Source of the DNA: RYN-230 sp963770535
GTDB taxonomy: Bacteria; Actinomycetota; Actinomycetes; Streptosporangiales; Streptosporangiaceae
Direction: 5' to 3'
Assembly: GCA_963770535.1 (NCBI GenBank)
Contig: CAVYPZ010000004.1
Location: 930,001-994,000 of the forward strand
DNA length: 64,000 nucleotides
Positions 50,322-60,565 of this stretch are shown here, piece by piece. A program made the translations under genes and the position numbers. The notes below the pieces were generated by a model. That model was not told where the DNA came from, did not search any database, and worked only from the letters and a program-made list of their open reading frames with translations. The stretch's first letter is position 1, and each line of letters begins with the position of its first letter.

Positions 50322-51338
50322 ATGGACGCGGCGGCCGCCTACCGGCACTGTGAGGAAATCACCTGGTCCCAGGCCCGCAACTTCTCCTACGGCATCCGGC
50401 TGCTGCCCCCGGACAAGCGGCGGGCCCTGGCCGCGGTGTACGCGTTCGCCCGCCGTATCGACGACATCGGGGACGGCGCCCTGCCCCCGGCCGACAAGCT
50501 CGCGGCGCTGTCCGGGGCCCGGGCCAGCGTGACGGCGCTGGCCGGCGGGACCACCCCGGCGAGCCCGGGCACCCCGCACCCGGGGACGCCAGGGCCGGGC
50601 ACCCCCCAGCCGGGCACTCCCCAGCCGGGGACGCCGGCCGGCGGCCCGGCGGACGGGACCGCCGACCCCGTGCTGGTGGCCCTCGCCGACGCCGGCCGCC
50701 GGTTTCCCATCCCCCTGGAGGCGTTCGGCGAGCTGATCGACGGGTGCGAGGCTGACGTACGGGGCACCACCTACGTGACGTTCGAGGACCTGCGGCACTA
50801 CTGCCGGTGCGTGGCAGGCTCTATCGGGCGGCTCTCGCTCGGCGTCTTCGGCACGCGCGACATCGAGGCCGCCGCCCCGCTGGCCGACGCGCTCGGGGTC
50901 GCGCTCCAGCTGACCAACATCCTGCGTGACATCCGCGAGGACTTCCGCGACGGGCGCGTGTACCTGCCCGCCGAGGACTTCAAGAGGTTCGGCGCCGAGC
51001 TGCGCCCCAACGGGTCAGGCTGGCCGGCCCCCGACCCCAAGCTGGTCGACGTCGTGACGTTCGAGGCGGACCGGGCGCGGGACTGGTACGCGCGGGGGCT
51101 GCGGCTGATGCCGATGCTCGACCGGCGCAGCGCCGCGTGCACCGGCGCGATGGCCGGGATCTACTTCCGCCTGCTGGAGAACATCGCCGGGGCCCCCGAA
51201 CTGGTGCTGCAGCGCCGCGTCTCCCTCTCACCGGGCCAGAAGGCGATGGTGGCGGTGAAGTCACTGGCCGGCTCCGCGCTGCGGCCCGGGCGTTCCGGGC
51301 CGCCCCGGCCCACGACCACGGCTGGGGCCCCGCGATGA
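50322..51338 (+). CDS. hpnD: Presqualene diphosphate synthase HpnD, with PGTP repeat insert
   Basis: Condenses two farnesyl diphosphates to presqualene diphosphate. About 338 residues. Motifs: YAFARRIDDIGDG (first Asp-rich) and LTNILRDIREDFRDGRVYLP (second Asp-rich). Between the first two helical blocks, 50561-50640 encodes a Pro-rich insert of about five PGTPx units from a 15-base tandem repeat, absent from typical HpnD. ATG at 50322 follows GGGAGG by 6 bases; an in-frame ATG at 50301 overlaps hpnC further. Its stop overlaps the hpnE ATG as ATGA. Confidence 0.93.
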   Translation: MDAAAAYRHCEEITWSQARNFSYGIRLLPPDKRRALAAVYAFARRIDDIGDGALPPADKLAALSGARASVTALAGGTTPASPGTPHPGTPGPGTPQPGTPQPGTPAGGPADGTADPVLVALADAGRRFPIPLEAFGELIDGCEADVRGTTYVTFEDLRHYCRCVAGSIGRLSLGVFGTRDIEAAAPLADALGVALQLTNILRDIREDFRDGRVYLPAEDFKRFGAELRPNGSGWPAPDPKLVDVVTFEADRARDWYARGLRLMPMLDRRSAACTGAMAGIYFRLLENIAGAPELVLQRRVSLSPGQKAMVAVKSLAGSALRPGRSGPPRPTTTAGAPR

Positions 51339-52796
51339 CCCCCGGCCCGGTGAGCCCGGTCCCGGCAGGCCCGGCCCGCGGGCGCCACGTGGCGGTGGTC
51401 GGCGGCGGCCTGGCCGGGATTACCGCCGCGATCGCGCTGCGCGAAGCCGGCAACCGGGTCACGCTGCTGGAGTCCAGGCCCAGGCTGGGCGGCGCGACCT
51501 GCTCCTTCACCCGGGACGGTCTGGTGGTCAACAACGGCCAGCACGTGTTCCTGGGCTGCTGCACCGCCTACCGGGAGCTGATCGCCCGGCTCGGGATGAC
51601 CGGCTCGGTGAGCCTGCAGGACCGCTTCGACGTCGCCGTGCTCAGCCCGCACGGCCGGGCCCGGCTGCGCCGGACCCGGCTCCCGGGCCCGCTGCACATG
51701 GGCCAGGCGCTGGTGACCTACCCGCTGCTGTCGCCCGCCGAGCGGCTCAGGTCACGCGGGCCGCCCTGGCCATGCGCTTCCTCGACCCGGCCCGGCCCGG
51801 CCTCGACGCCCAGCGGCTGGGTGACTGGCTGGCGGCGCGGGGGCAGGGCGAGCACGCCCGGCGCGTGCTGTGGGACCTGTTCACGGTCTCCGCCCTGAAC
51901 GTGGCCGGGGATGACGCCAACCTGTCGCTGGCCGCCACGGTGGTGCGCACGGCGCTGCTCGGCGCCCGTGACGCGGCCGACATCGGGACGCCGGCCATCC
52001 CGCTCGGTGACCTGCACGGCGAGGCCGCCGCGCGGCGGCTGGGCGAGCTCGGCGCCACCGTGCGGCTCGGCGCCAAGGTGGCCGCGGTCCGGCCGCTGGC
52101 CGGCGGGGGGTTCCGGGTGCAGCTGGCCGATCGCGGGGTGAGTGACGCCCCGCTCAGCGCGGACATCCCGGTGGCTGACGGGGTGGTCCTGGCGGTGCCG
52201 CCGGAGGCCGCGGCCCGGCTGCTGCCCGGCGGGTGCCGCCGCGGCCGGGCCGGGCCCGGAGCGCTGGCGGGAGCTGGGCGCCTCACCGATCGTCAACGTG
52301 CACGTCATCTACGACCGGCAGGTGACCCCGCTGCCGTTCGCGGCCGCGGTGGACTCGCCGGTGCAATGGGTCTTCGACCGCACCGGGCCGTCCGGGCTGG
52401 ATGCCGGGCAGTACCTGGCCGTCTCCGTGTCGGCCGCGGATGATGTCGTGGACACGCCTGCTGCCCGGCTGCGGGAACAGTTCGTCCCGGCGCTGGAGGA
52501 GATTTTCCCCGCCGCGCGTGACGCGCGGATCACAGACTTCTTCGTCACCAGGGAGCGCCGGGCCACGTTCCGGCAGGAGCCCGGTTGTGGCGAGAAGCGC
52601 CCGGGAGCCACGACCAGGCTGGCCGGCCTGGTGCTCGCGGGCGCGTGGACCGATACCGGGTGGCCCGACACGATGGAGGGTGCCGTGCGAAGCGGACTGT
52701 CACGCAGCGCGGGAGCTGCGACGCGATATGACCCAATCACGCCAGGGGATTCCCGCGGCCACGCACGCGGCCGAGGTCGCCGGGGCCACGTCGTGA
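51335..52796 (+). CDS. hpnE: Hydroxysqualene dehydroxylase HpnE, three frameshifts
   Basis: FAD-dependent amine-oxidase/phytoene-desaturase-like enzyme converting hydroxysqualene to squalene. FAD fold: VAVVGGGLAGITAAIALREA; then GGATCSFTRDGLVVNNGQHV, FLDPARPGLDAQRLGDWLAA, and the C-terminal VLAGAWTDTGWPDTMEGAVR. The frame changes near 51745, 52235 and 52700, each time continuing the family sequence in order; the last piece ends with TGA at 52794-52796, overlapping the next GTG. Preserved overlaps at both ends suggest an intact gene with sequence errors, but inactivation cannot be excluded. Confidence 0.88.
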
Positions 52797-53789
52797 CCGC
52801 CGTGATGCCCGCGGGCGTGGAGACCGCCCGTGACCTCGTCGGCCCGGCGATCGCCGCCGCCGTGGACCGGCTCAGCCCGGAAGTCCGCACCGTCGCCGCC
52901 TACCACCTGGGGCTGGACGGCAGCGGGGCGGGCAAGGCCCTGCGCCCGGCGCTCGCTCTGCTGTCGGCGCGGGCGGCCGGGGCGTCACCGGACCGCGGCG
53001 TTCCCGCCGCGGTCGCGGTGGAGCTCGTGCACAACTTCTCGCTGCTGCACGACGACATCATGGACGGCGACACCGAGCGCAGGCACCGGCCGACCGCCTG
53101 GACCGTGCATGGCGTCGGGGCGGCCATCCTGGCCGGCGACGCACTGCTCGCGCTGGCGCAGGACATCCTGCTCGAGGACACCGCCGCCCAGGGCATCTGG
53201 GCCGCGCGCTGCCTGTCCGCCTCGGTCCTCAGGCTGATCGCTGGGCAGGGAGCCGACCTGGCGTTCGAGCAGCGCAACGACGTGAGCCTGCCCGAGTGCC
53301 TGACCATGGCCGGGGACAAGACCGCGGCGCTGATGGCCTGTGCGTGCAGCATCGGGGCGATCCACGTCGGCGCGCCGCCCGGGCTGGCCATGGGCCTGGC
53401 CGGCTTCGGCGCACACGCCGGGCTGGCCTTCCAGCTCACCGACGACCTGCTCGGCATCTGGGGTGCCCCCGAGGTGACCGGCAAGCCGGTCCGCGCTGAC
53501 CTGCGGGCGAGGAAGAAGTCGCTGCCGGTGGTGGCCGCGCTGACCAGCGGATCCGCCGGCCGCGGAGGAGCTGGCCGGGCTGCTGGCCGGGACGGACCCG
53601 CTTAGCGAGGATGACCTGGTGCGCGCGGCCCGCCTCGTGGAGGAGGCGGGCGGCAAGGACTGGACCGAGAACGAGGCCGCGGCTCAGCTCGCCGCCGCGG
53701 AGAAGTGCCTGACCGAGACCGACATGCCCGACGAGGTGCGTGCCGAGTTCGCGGGGATCGCCGAGTTCATCACGGCGCGGCAATGGTGA
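52793..53789 (+). CDS. Polyprenyl diphosphate synthase (probable farnesyl diphosphate synthase), one frameshift
   Basis: Trans-prenyltransferase building the substrate for HpnD. First Asp-rich motif LLHDDIMDGDTERR, second motif QLTDDLLGIWG (DDxxG in place of DDxxD), and GKALRPALALLSARAAG near the N terminus. Frame changes near 53555; the C-terminal helices (SEDDLVRAARLVEEAGGKDW to ITARQW) continue in another frame to TGA at 53787-53789. GTG at 52793 overlaps the hpnE end. The hopanoid context favours C15 product; chain length is not proven by sequence. Confidence 0.88.
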
Positions 53790-53997
53790 GCGGGCCGCGG
53801 GCACGCCTCTGCGCTCCCAGGGTGAGCGGTGAGGCAGCGGTGGTCAGGAGACTGACAGGTTGACCGCTGGTGCGGGCCATCAGCGCTGAGGGCCTGGCGG
53901 TGCTGACGACGTTCAGCGCCCGGGTAAGTCCGGGGCCCGGTGTGACTGCTGATCCAGGGGATGGTGCGGGGCAGTGTGGTGAAGGCGAGGTGAGACG

Positions 53998-55999
53998 ATG
54001 ACAGTGACGCACGCGCGACCCGGCGGTCCCTCAGCACTCTCCGGTGCGGGGGCCGCGCTGGCCCGCGCCCGTGACCACCTGCTCGGCCTCCAGCGTGCTG
54101 AGGGCTGGTGGCAGGGGGAGCTGGAAACCAACGTCACGATGGACGCCGAGGACCTGCTGCTGCGTGAGTTCCTCGGCATCCGCACGGAGGAGGAGACCGC
54201 CGCCGCGGGCCGGTGGATCGCCTCCCAGCAGCGGGCCGACGGAACCTGGGCCAACTTCTTCGGCGGTCCCGGTGACCTGTCCACGACCGTCGAGGCGTAC
54301 CTGGCCCTGCGGCTGGCGGGGCACCTGCCCAGCGCACCGCACATGGCCAGGGCGGCCGGATGGATCACCTCGCGCGGCGGCATCGCCGCCACGCGCGTGT
54401 TCACCAGGATCTGGCTCGCGCTCTTCGGCCAGTGGTCGTGGGACGACCTGCCGGTCATGCCTCCCGAAATGGTGTACCTGCCCACCTGGTTTCCGCTTAA
54501 TGTGTACGACTGGGCCTGCTGGGCGCGGCAGACGATCGTGCCGCTCACCGTGGTGGGCTCGCTTCCGCCCGGTCCGGTCCCTCCCCTTCGGCCTGGACGA
54601 GATCCGGGCACCCGGCCAGGATGAGCCGGGTGACCGGGCCCGCAAGTCGGCTCAGGCCGCGGACCGGACCGGCTGGGAGCTCGCTTTCGGCGGGCTGGAC
54701 CGGGTCCTGCATGTCCTCGAGCGGCACGGTCAGCGAACCCGGCCGGTGCGGGCCATGCGCCGCGCCGCGCTGCGCCGCTGCGCCGACTGGATCATCGCCC
54801 GCCAGGAGCAGGATGGCTGCTGGGGCGGGATCCAGCCGCCCTGGGTCTACTCCCTGATCGCCCTGCACCTGCTCGGCTACGGGCTCAATCATCCGGTGAT
54901 CAAGCGCGGGCTGGCCGGGCTGGACCGGTTCACGATCATCGAGGACTCCCCGGCCGGGCCGGTGCGCAGGCTCGAGGCCTGCCAGTCCCCCGTGTGGGAC
55001 ACGGTGCTGGCGGTTGTGGCGCTGGCCGACGCCGGGCTGCCGCCGGAGCACCCCGCGATGACCCGGGCGGCCGGCTGGCTGCTCGACGAGGAAATACCCG
55101 GCCCCGGCGACTGGCGGGTGCGCCGTCCCTGGCTGGAACCGGCCGGATGGGCATTCGAGTTCGACAACGACGGCTACCCCGACATCGATGACACCGCGGA
55201 AGCAGTGCTCGCGCTCCGCCGCACCGCCCAGGGCCAGCCAGTATCAGGCCAGCCGGCACCGGGCCAGCCGGCACCGGGCCAGCCAGCACGGGGGAAGGTG
55301 CGCCATCCCGCCATCGGGCGCGGGCTGCGCTGGATCACCGGCATGCAGTCCTCCGACGGCGGGTGGGGCGCCTTCGACGCGGACAACACCTCGACGCTGG
55401 TGACCAAGCTGCCGTTCTGCGACTTTGGCGCGGTCGTTGATCCGCCGTCGGCCGATGTGACCGCCCACGTCGTCGAGGCCCTGGCCGCGGAGGGCCTGGC
55501 CGGCAGCCGGGCCGCCCGCCGGGGCGTGGTGTGGCTGCTGCGGGCGCAGGAGAAAGACGGCTCCTGGTTCGGCCGCTGGGGGGCCAACTACGTGTACGGC
55601 ACCGGTGCTGTCGTGCCCGCGCTCGTCGCCGCCGGGGTGCCGCCGTCCAAGCCGGTCATCCGCCGCGCGGTCCGCTGGCTGGAAGAGCATCAGAACCCGG
55701 ACGGTGGCTGGGGCGAGGACATGCGCTCCTACGACGACCCGCAGCTGGCCGGTTGCGGCACGTCTACCGCTTCCCAGACCGCATGGGCGCTGCTGGCCCT
55801 GCTCGCGGCGGGACCGCCGGGGCCGGCCGCCGAGGCCGGGATCCGCTGGCTCGTCGAGCACCAGCGCGACGACGGGACCTGGGATGAGCCGCAGTACACC
55901 GGCACGGGGTTCCCCGGGGACTTCTACATCAACTACCACCTCTACCGGCTCGTTTTCCCGGTGAGCGCGCTGGGCCGGTACCAGGCGGCCCGGCCATGA
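53998..55999 (+). CDS. shc: Squalene-hopene cyclase, one frameshift
   Basis: Monotopic membrane enzyme cyclising squalene to hopene/hopanol. The catalytic DXDD motif is DIDDTAE (GACATCGATGAC at 55181), and QW repeats are seen (QEQDGCWGG, QSSDGGWGAFD, QEKDGSWFGRWG, QNPDGGWGED). The frame changes near 54575, inside the LPFGLDE region, and is otherwise continuous. 55225-55290 encodes a GQPAP repeat insert (15-base unit, about four copies) just after the DXDD region. ATG at 53998 after GGCGAGGTGAG; 208 bases separate it from the prenyl synthase with no gene. Stop overlaps hpnG as ATGA. Confidence 0.93.
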
Positions 56000-57587
56000 C
56001 CCGGCTCCAGGTGGGCAGCCCCCGGCTCCGGCGCAGCCCGGTGACCGGATCCGGGCTCCTGGTCTGCGCTCCGCTGCGGCTCGAGGCCAGGGCGGTCCGG
56101 CGCGGGCTGCGCGGCGCTGGCGCCGGCCAGGGGGCCGCGGGCCAGGCCGGGCGTGGGCCGGGTCGTGGCGACCGGGTACGGGCCGCGCCGCGCCGCCGCC
56201 CGGGCAGCCGGGCTGCGCGAGGAGCCGTTCGCCGCCATGGCGGTGGCCGGAACGGGCGGCGGGCTGTCCGCCGACCTGCGGCCCGGCGACATCGTGGTCG
56301 CCAGCGAGGTCACCGACGGGCACAGGATCATCCCCTGCGCGTCGGCTGAGCTCCTGGCGGGCGAGCTGCGCCGGGCAGGCCTGCGGGTCCGGGTCGGCCG
56401 GGTTCTCACCGTGGACCACCTGGTCCATGGGGCCGAGCGGGAACGGCTGGCCGCGACCGGGGTCCTCGTTGCGGATATGGAATCGGCCGTGCTGGCCCGG
56501 CGCGGCGGACGGCAGGCCGCTGGCAGTGGTCCGGGCCGTCTCCGATACGCCAGACCGTCCCCTGGTCAGTCCCGGCGGGCTGGGCGGCGGGCTGGCCGCC
56601 CTGCGGTCGCTGCGGGCCGCCGCGCCGGCGCTGGCCCGGTGGGGCGCGGCGGTGGGGGAGCGGCAGGTGCTGCTGGCCGGGCCCCGCTCGTTCTGCGCCG
56701 GGGTGGAGCGGGCCATCGAGATCGTCGAGCGGGCCCTCGACCGGCAGGGGCCGCCGGTCTACGTGCGCAAGCAGATCGTCCACAACTCCCACGTGGTCGC
56801 CGGGCTCGAGGAGCGCGGGGCGGTGTTCGTGGAGGAGCTCAGCGAGGTGCCGGATGGCGCCTGCGTGGTGTTCTCCGCGCACGGCGTGTCCCCGGCGGTC
56901 CGCTCCGAGGCCGACCGCCGCGGCCTGACCACGGTGGACGCCACGTGCCCGCTCGTGGCCAAGGTGCACGCCGAGGCGCGCCGGTTCGCCTCGGACGGCT
57001 ACCTGGTCGCGCTGATCGGGCACGAGGGCCACGAAGAGGTCGACGGCACTCTCGGCGAGGCTCCGGACTCCGTGGCCCTGGTCCAGACGGCTGACGACGT
57101 CGGCGTGCTGCGGCCGCCGGACCCGGGAAAGGTGGCCTATCTCATGCAGACCACGCTGGCCGCGGATGAGGCCGCGGACATCGCCGACGCGCTGCGCGAG
57201 CGGTTCCCGGCGGCCCGCGCGCCGGGCAGCGATGACATCTGCTACGCCACCACGAACCGGCAGCGCGCCGCCCGCGCCGTGGCCGCCGAATCCGACCTGG
57301 TCCTGGTGGCCGGGTCGGCGAACTCATCGAACTCTGTGCGGCTGGTCGAGACCGCGCAGCGGGCGGGTACCACCGCCTACCTGATCGACGGCCCGTCCGA
57401 CATCGAGCTGGGCTGGCTGGCCGGGGTGTCCACGATCGGCCTGACCGCGGGCGCGTCCGCGCCCCCGGCGGTCGTCCAGGACATCATCACCGCCCTGGGC
57501 GGCCTCGGCACTGTCGAGGTCAGCGAGCGTGTGATCACCACTGAGAACATCCGATTCAGCCTGCCCAAGGAGGTTAGGCAGTCATGA
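55996..57587 (+). CDS. hpnG-ispH: HpnG nucleosidase joined in frame to IspH (HMBPP reductase); two frameshifts in the HpnG part
   Basis: The first ~220 codons are HpnG, a phosphorylase-superfamily enzyme removing adenine from adenosylhopane (LLVCAPLRLEARAVRRGL, AGTGGGLSADLRPGDIVVAS, VADMESAVLA); frame changes near 56140 and 56500. From about 56650 the same frame continues without stop into a complete IspH: cysteines in SFCAGVERA, VDATCPLVAKVH and DDICYATTNRQ, plus HNSHVV, SAHGVSP, GHEGHEEVDGT and SANSSNSVRL. IspH is the iron-sulfur enzyme making IPP/DMAPP from HMBPP. A GTG near 56652 could be an internal start. Its TGA overlaps hpnH as ATGA. Confidence 0.87.
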
Positions 57588-58588
57588 GCGTCTCCCTACG
57601 CCAGAGCATGCGCATCGGCTCTTACCTGATGCGCCAGAAGCTGAGCGGAAACAAGAAGTTCCCGCTCCTCGTCGAGCTGGAGCCACTGTTCGCGTGCAAC
57701 CTGAAGTGCGCGGGCTGCGGGAAGATCCAGCAGCCCCACGACGTGCTCAAGCAGCGGATGCCGGTGGAGCAGGCCCTCGCGGCGATCGAGGAGTGCGGGG
57801 CCCCGATGGTGTCCCTGGCAGGCGGCGAGCCGCTGATGCACCCGCAGATCGACGTGCTGGTCAACGAGCTCGTCAAGCGGAAGAAGTTCGTTTTCCTGTG
57901 CACCAACGCGCTGCTCCTGCCCAAGAAGCTGGACAAGTTCACGCCGTCGCCGTACTTCGCCTTCGTGGTGCACATTGACGGGCTGCGCGACCGGCACGAC
58001 GCGTCTGTCAACAAGGAGGGGGTGTTCGACGACGCGGTCGCGGCGATCAAGGAGGCCAAGAAGCGGGGGTTCAAGGTCAACACGAACACCACCGTCTTCA
58101 ACACCGACACCCCGCAGACCGTCATCGACGTACTCAACTACCTCAATGACGACCTGGGCATCGACGAGATGCAGATCTCTCCCGCGTACGCCTACGAGAA
58201 GGCGCCGGACCAGGAGCACTTCCTCGGCGTCACCGAGACCAGGGAACTGTTCCGCAAGGCCTTCGACAACGGGAACCGGAAGCGCTGGCGGCTCAACCAC
58301 ACGCCGCTGTTCCTGGATTTCCTCGAGGGCAAGGCCGACTTCGGCTGCACCGCCTGGGGGATCCCGTCCTACTCCCTGCTGGGCTGGCAGAAGCCCTGCT
58401 ACCTGATGGCCGACGGGTACGTGAAAACGTATAAGGAGCTGATCGAGACCACCGACTGGGACTCCTACGGCCGCGGTAAGGACCCGCGCTGCGCGAACTG
58501 CATGGCGCACTGCGGGTACGAGCCGTCGGCAGTGCTGGCCACCATGGGCTCGCTGCGCGAGACGCTGCGCGCCGCGCGGGGGAGCTAG
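57584..58588 (+). CDS. hpnH: Adenosylhopane synthase HpnH (radical SAM)
   Basis: Radical SAM enzyme joining the 5'-deoxyadenosyl group to hopene, the first step of bacteriohopanepolyol side-chain synthesis. The 334-residue protein has the cluster motif CNLKCAGC near residue 40, SLAGGEPLMHP, and a C-terminal DUF3463-type region with three conserved Cys (RCANCMAHCGYEPSA). ATG at 57584 overlaps the ispH stop. Frame is intact. Last gene of the coupled operon. Confidence 0.96.
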   Translation: MSVSLRQSMRIGSYLMRQKLSGNKKFPLLVELEPLFACNLKCAGCGKIQQPHDVLKQRMPVEQALAAIEECGAPMVSLAGGEPLMHPQIDVLVNELVKRKKFVFLCTNALLLPKKLDKFTPSPYFAFVVHIDGLRDRHDASVNKEGVFDDAVAAIKEAKKRGFKVNTNTTVFNTDTPQTVIDVLNYLNDDLGIDEMQISPAYAYEKAPDQEHFLGVTETRELFRKAFDNGNRKRWRLNHTPLFLDFLEGKADFGCTAWGIPSYSLLGWQKPCYLMADGYVKTYKELIETTDWDSYGRGKDPRCANCMAHCGYEPSAVLATMGSLRETLRAARGS

Positions 58589-58769
58589 CCGCAGGTCAGG
58601 CCGCTCCATTGAGGTCACGGCTCAGCCTAGTTTTCCTGTGGTCTCACCAAAGCGATAGGTGACCGCCGAAACGGCACCCTGGGGGGACTAGGGTGTGGGG
58701 GTATTCGGCGCAATTCCGGTCATCCGCATGCTCAGGCAGGGTGGCCCGCCGCTTTGGTGAGGACAGCTA

Positions 58770-60313
58770 TTGTCGGGTTCTTCGCGCCCGGCCGTCATCG
58801 ACGGGGAGGGCGGGACGGGCAACGCCGGAGTCGCCCGCCCGCCGGATAGCGCGGTTCCCGGCCCGGCCTGGCTGCCCCTGGTTCCCGCTGTTGTCACGTT
58901 GCTGGTCGGCCTGTATGAGATACAGCGCCCGTCGTTCAGCCGGGATGAGACGGCGACCCTGGCCGCGGTGCATCGCAGCTTCCCCCAGCTGGTGCGGATG
59001 CTGGGCACCGTCGACGTGGTGCACGGCGCTTATTACGCGCTGATGTGGGTGGTGGTCCGGGCCCTCGGCTCCGGGGAGTTCGCGCTGCGGCTGCCGTCCG
59101 CGGTGGCCCTGGCCGTCGCGGCGGCCCTCGTCACCCTGCTCGGGGGCCGCCTGGTGTCCTCCTGGGCGGGGCTGGCCGCTGGGCTGGCCTTCGCCGTGCT
59201 GCCTCCGGTCAGCTGGTTCGCCGAGTCCGCGCGGGAGGGCGCGTTCGTCACCATGCTGGCCGCACTGGCCAGCTACTGCCTGGTCAGGGCGTGGCAGGCG
59301 GAGGGCACCCGCCGGCGCTGGCTGATCGGCTATGGCGTGACGCTGGCCGCCCTGGGCCTGGCCAACCTGTTCGGGCTCCTGCTGGTGGTCGCGCACGCGG
59401 TTACCCTGGCCTGCCTGCGGGGGCGTTACCGGGTCGACCGGGGGCTGGTGGCGGGCTGGCTGGCCGCGGCGGTCACGGCCATCATCGTGGTGAGTCCCGT
59501 GGCCGTGGTCGGCTACGGGCAGATGAACCAGATTCGGTGGCTCAAGCCACCCACGCTCAGCACGGTGCTGAGCGTCCAGCGGATCATCGGGCCGTCGCTG
59601 CTGTTCCTGCTCGCGGTGGTGGCCTGCCTCGCCGGCGTTGCTGTCAGCGCGGCCGCGGGGCGGTCGCGGCTGGCGCGGAACTGGCCTGCCGGGCTGGTGG
59701 CGCTGTGCCTGCCCTGGCTGCATCCTGCCCCCGGTCATCCTGATCACCGTCTCGCTGGCGCACCCGTTCTACACCTTCCGCTACATCGTGTACTGCATCC
59801 CCGCCGCGGCGCTGCTCATCGGGGCGGCCGCGGCGGCGCTGGGCCGCTACGCGGGACCGGCGGTGCTCGTCCTCATCCTGGTAGCCGGGCTGCATGCCCA
59901 GATCGCCGAGCGCTATCCGGACGGGCACGGGATCAACATCCGCGCGGCCGACCGTTTCGTGCGCCCGGCACGCGCAGCCGGGCGACGCGGTGCTGAACAT
60001 CAGCTCGCTGGGCGGCCCGCGGGAGGGGAGCGGGGAGCGCCTGGTGGAGTTGGCCTACCCGTACGGGCTGGCCCGGCTGCGTGACGTCAGCATGGGTGTC
60101 TCGCCGCAGCAGTCCGGCACCCTCGGCGGCACGTACGCGCCGGCCGCGGTGATCCGGCAGCGGCTGGCCACGGTCAGGCGGCTGTGGGTCGTGGAGTGGA
60201 GCAAGCCCAAGCCGGTGCTGATCCTGCACGGGCTCGGCTTCAGGCTGGTGCAGATCCGGGAGATCAAGGGTCACCTGTGGCTGCGGCTGTTCGTCGCCCC
60301 CAGCCACCGCTGA
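58770..60313 (+). CDS. GT-C type membrane glycosyltransferase (GT39/ArnT-like), frameshifted
   Basis: Polytopic membrane protein with the catalytic Asp-Glu of GT-C enzymes in the first extracytoplasmic loop (PSFSRDETATLAAV) and about nine to ten hydrophobic segments. The frame changes near 59725 (before VILITVSLAHPFYTFRYIVY) and near 59965, after which a soluble C-terminal part ends WLRLFVAPSHR at 60311-60313. TTG at 58770 with GAGGA upstream is the start. Such enzymes use polyprenyl-phosphate sugars. It follows the hopanoid operon by 181 bases, so sugar transfer to hopanoids is conceivable but unproven. Confidence 0.75.
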
Positions 60314-60565
60314 GGCGCCACGCCCGGCGCCCGTGATCAGATCGAGCCCGAGAATACGGGGATCCTGCAGAAGCCCTGCAGCAGCCGTTCAGGAATGGCC
60401 GCCAGGATCAACCTGGCATGCAGGGCGGCATCACGTGCACCCTCAACGCTGACGCGGTGCAGCTGGCGCAGCCGGGCTGCCCCCTTGCGGCTGGCATCGT
60501 GCTGCGCATTTTCCAGGATCAGCGTCGGCCCGCATGAGAATGCGGGCGTTCCCGGAGGAGTCCCC

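Noticed and set aside
53790..53997. Gap between prenyl synthase and shc considered as a missing small gene
   Set aside because: Neither strand has a frame with SD and coherent sequence; it probably holds only a leader for shc.
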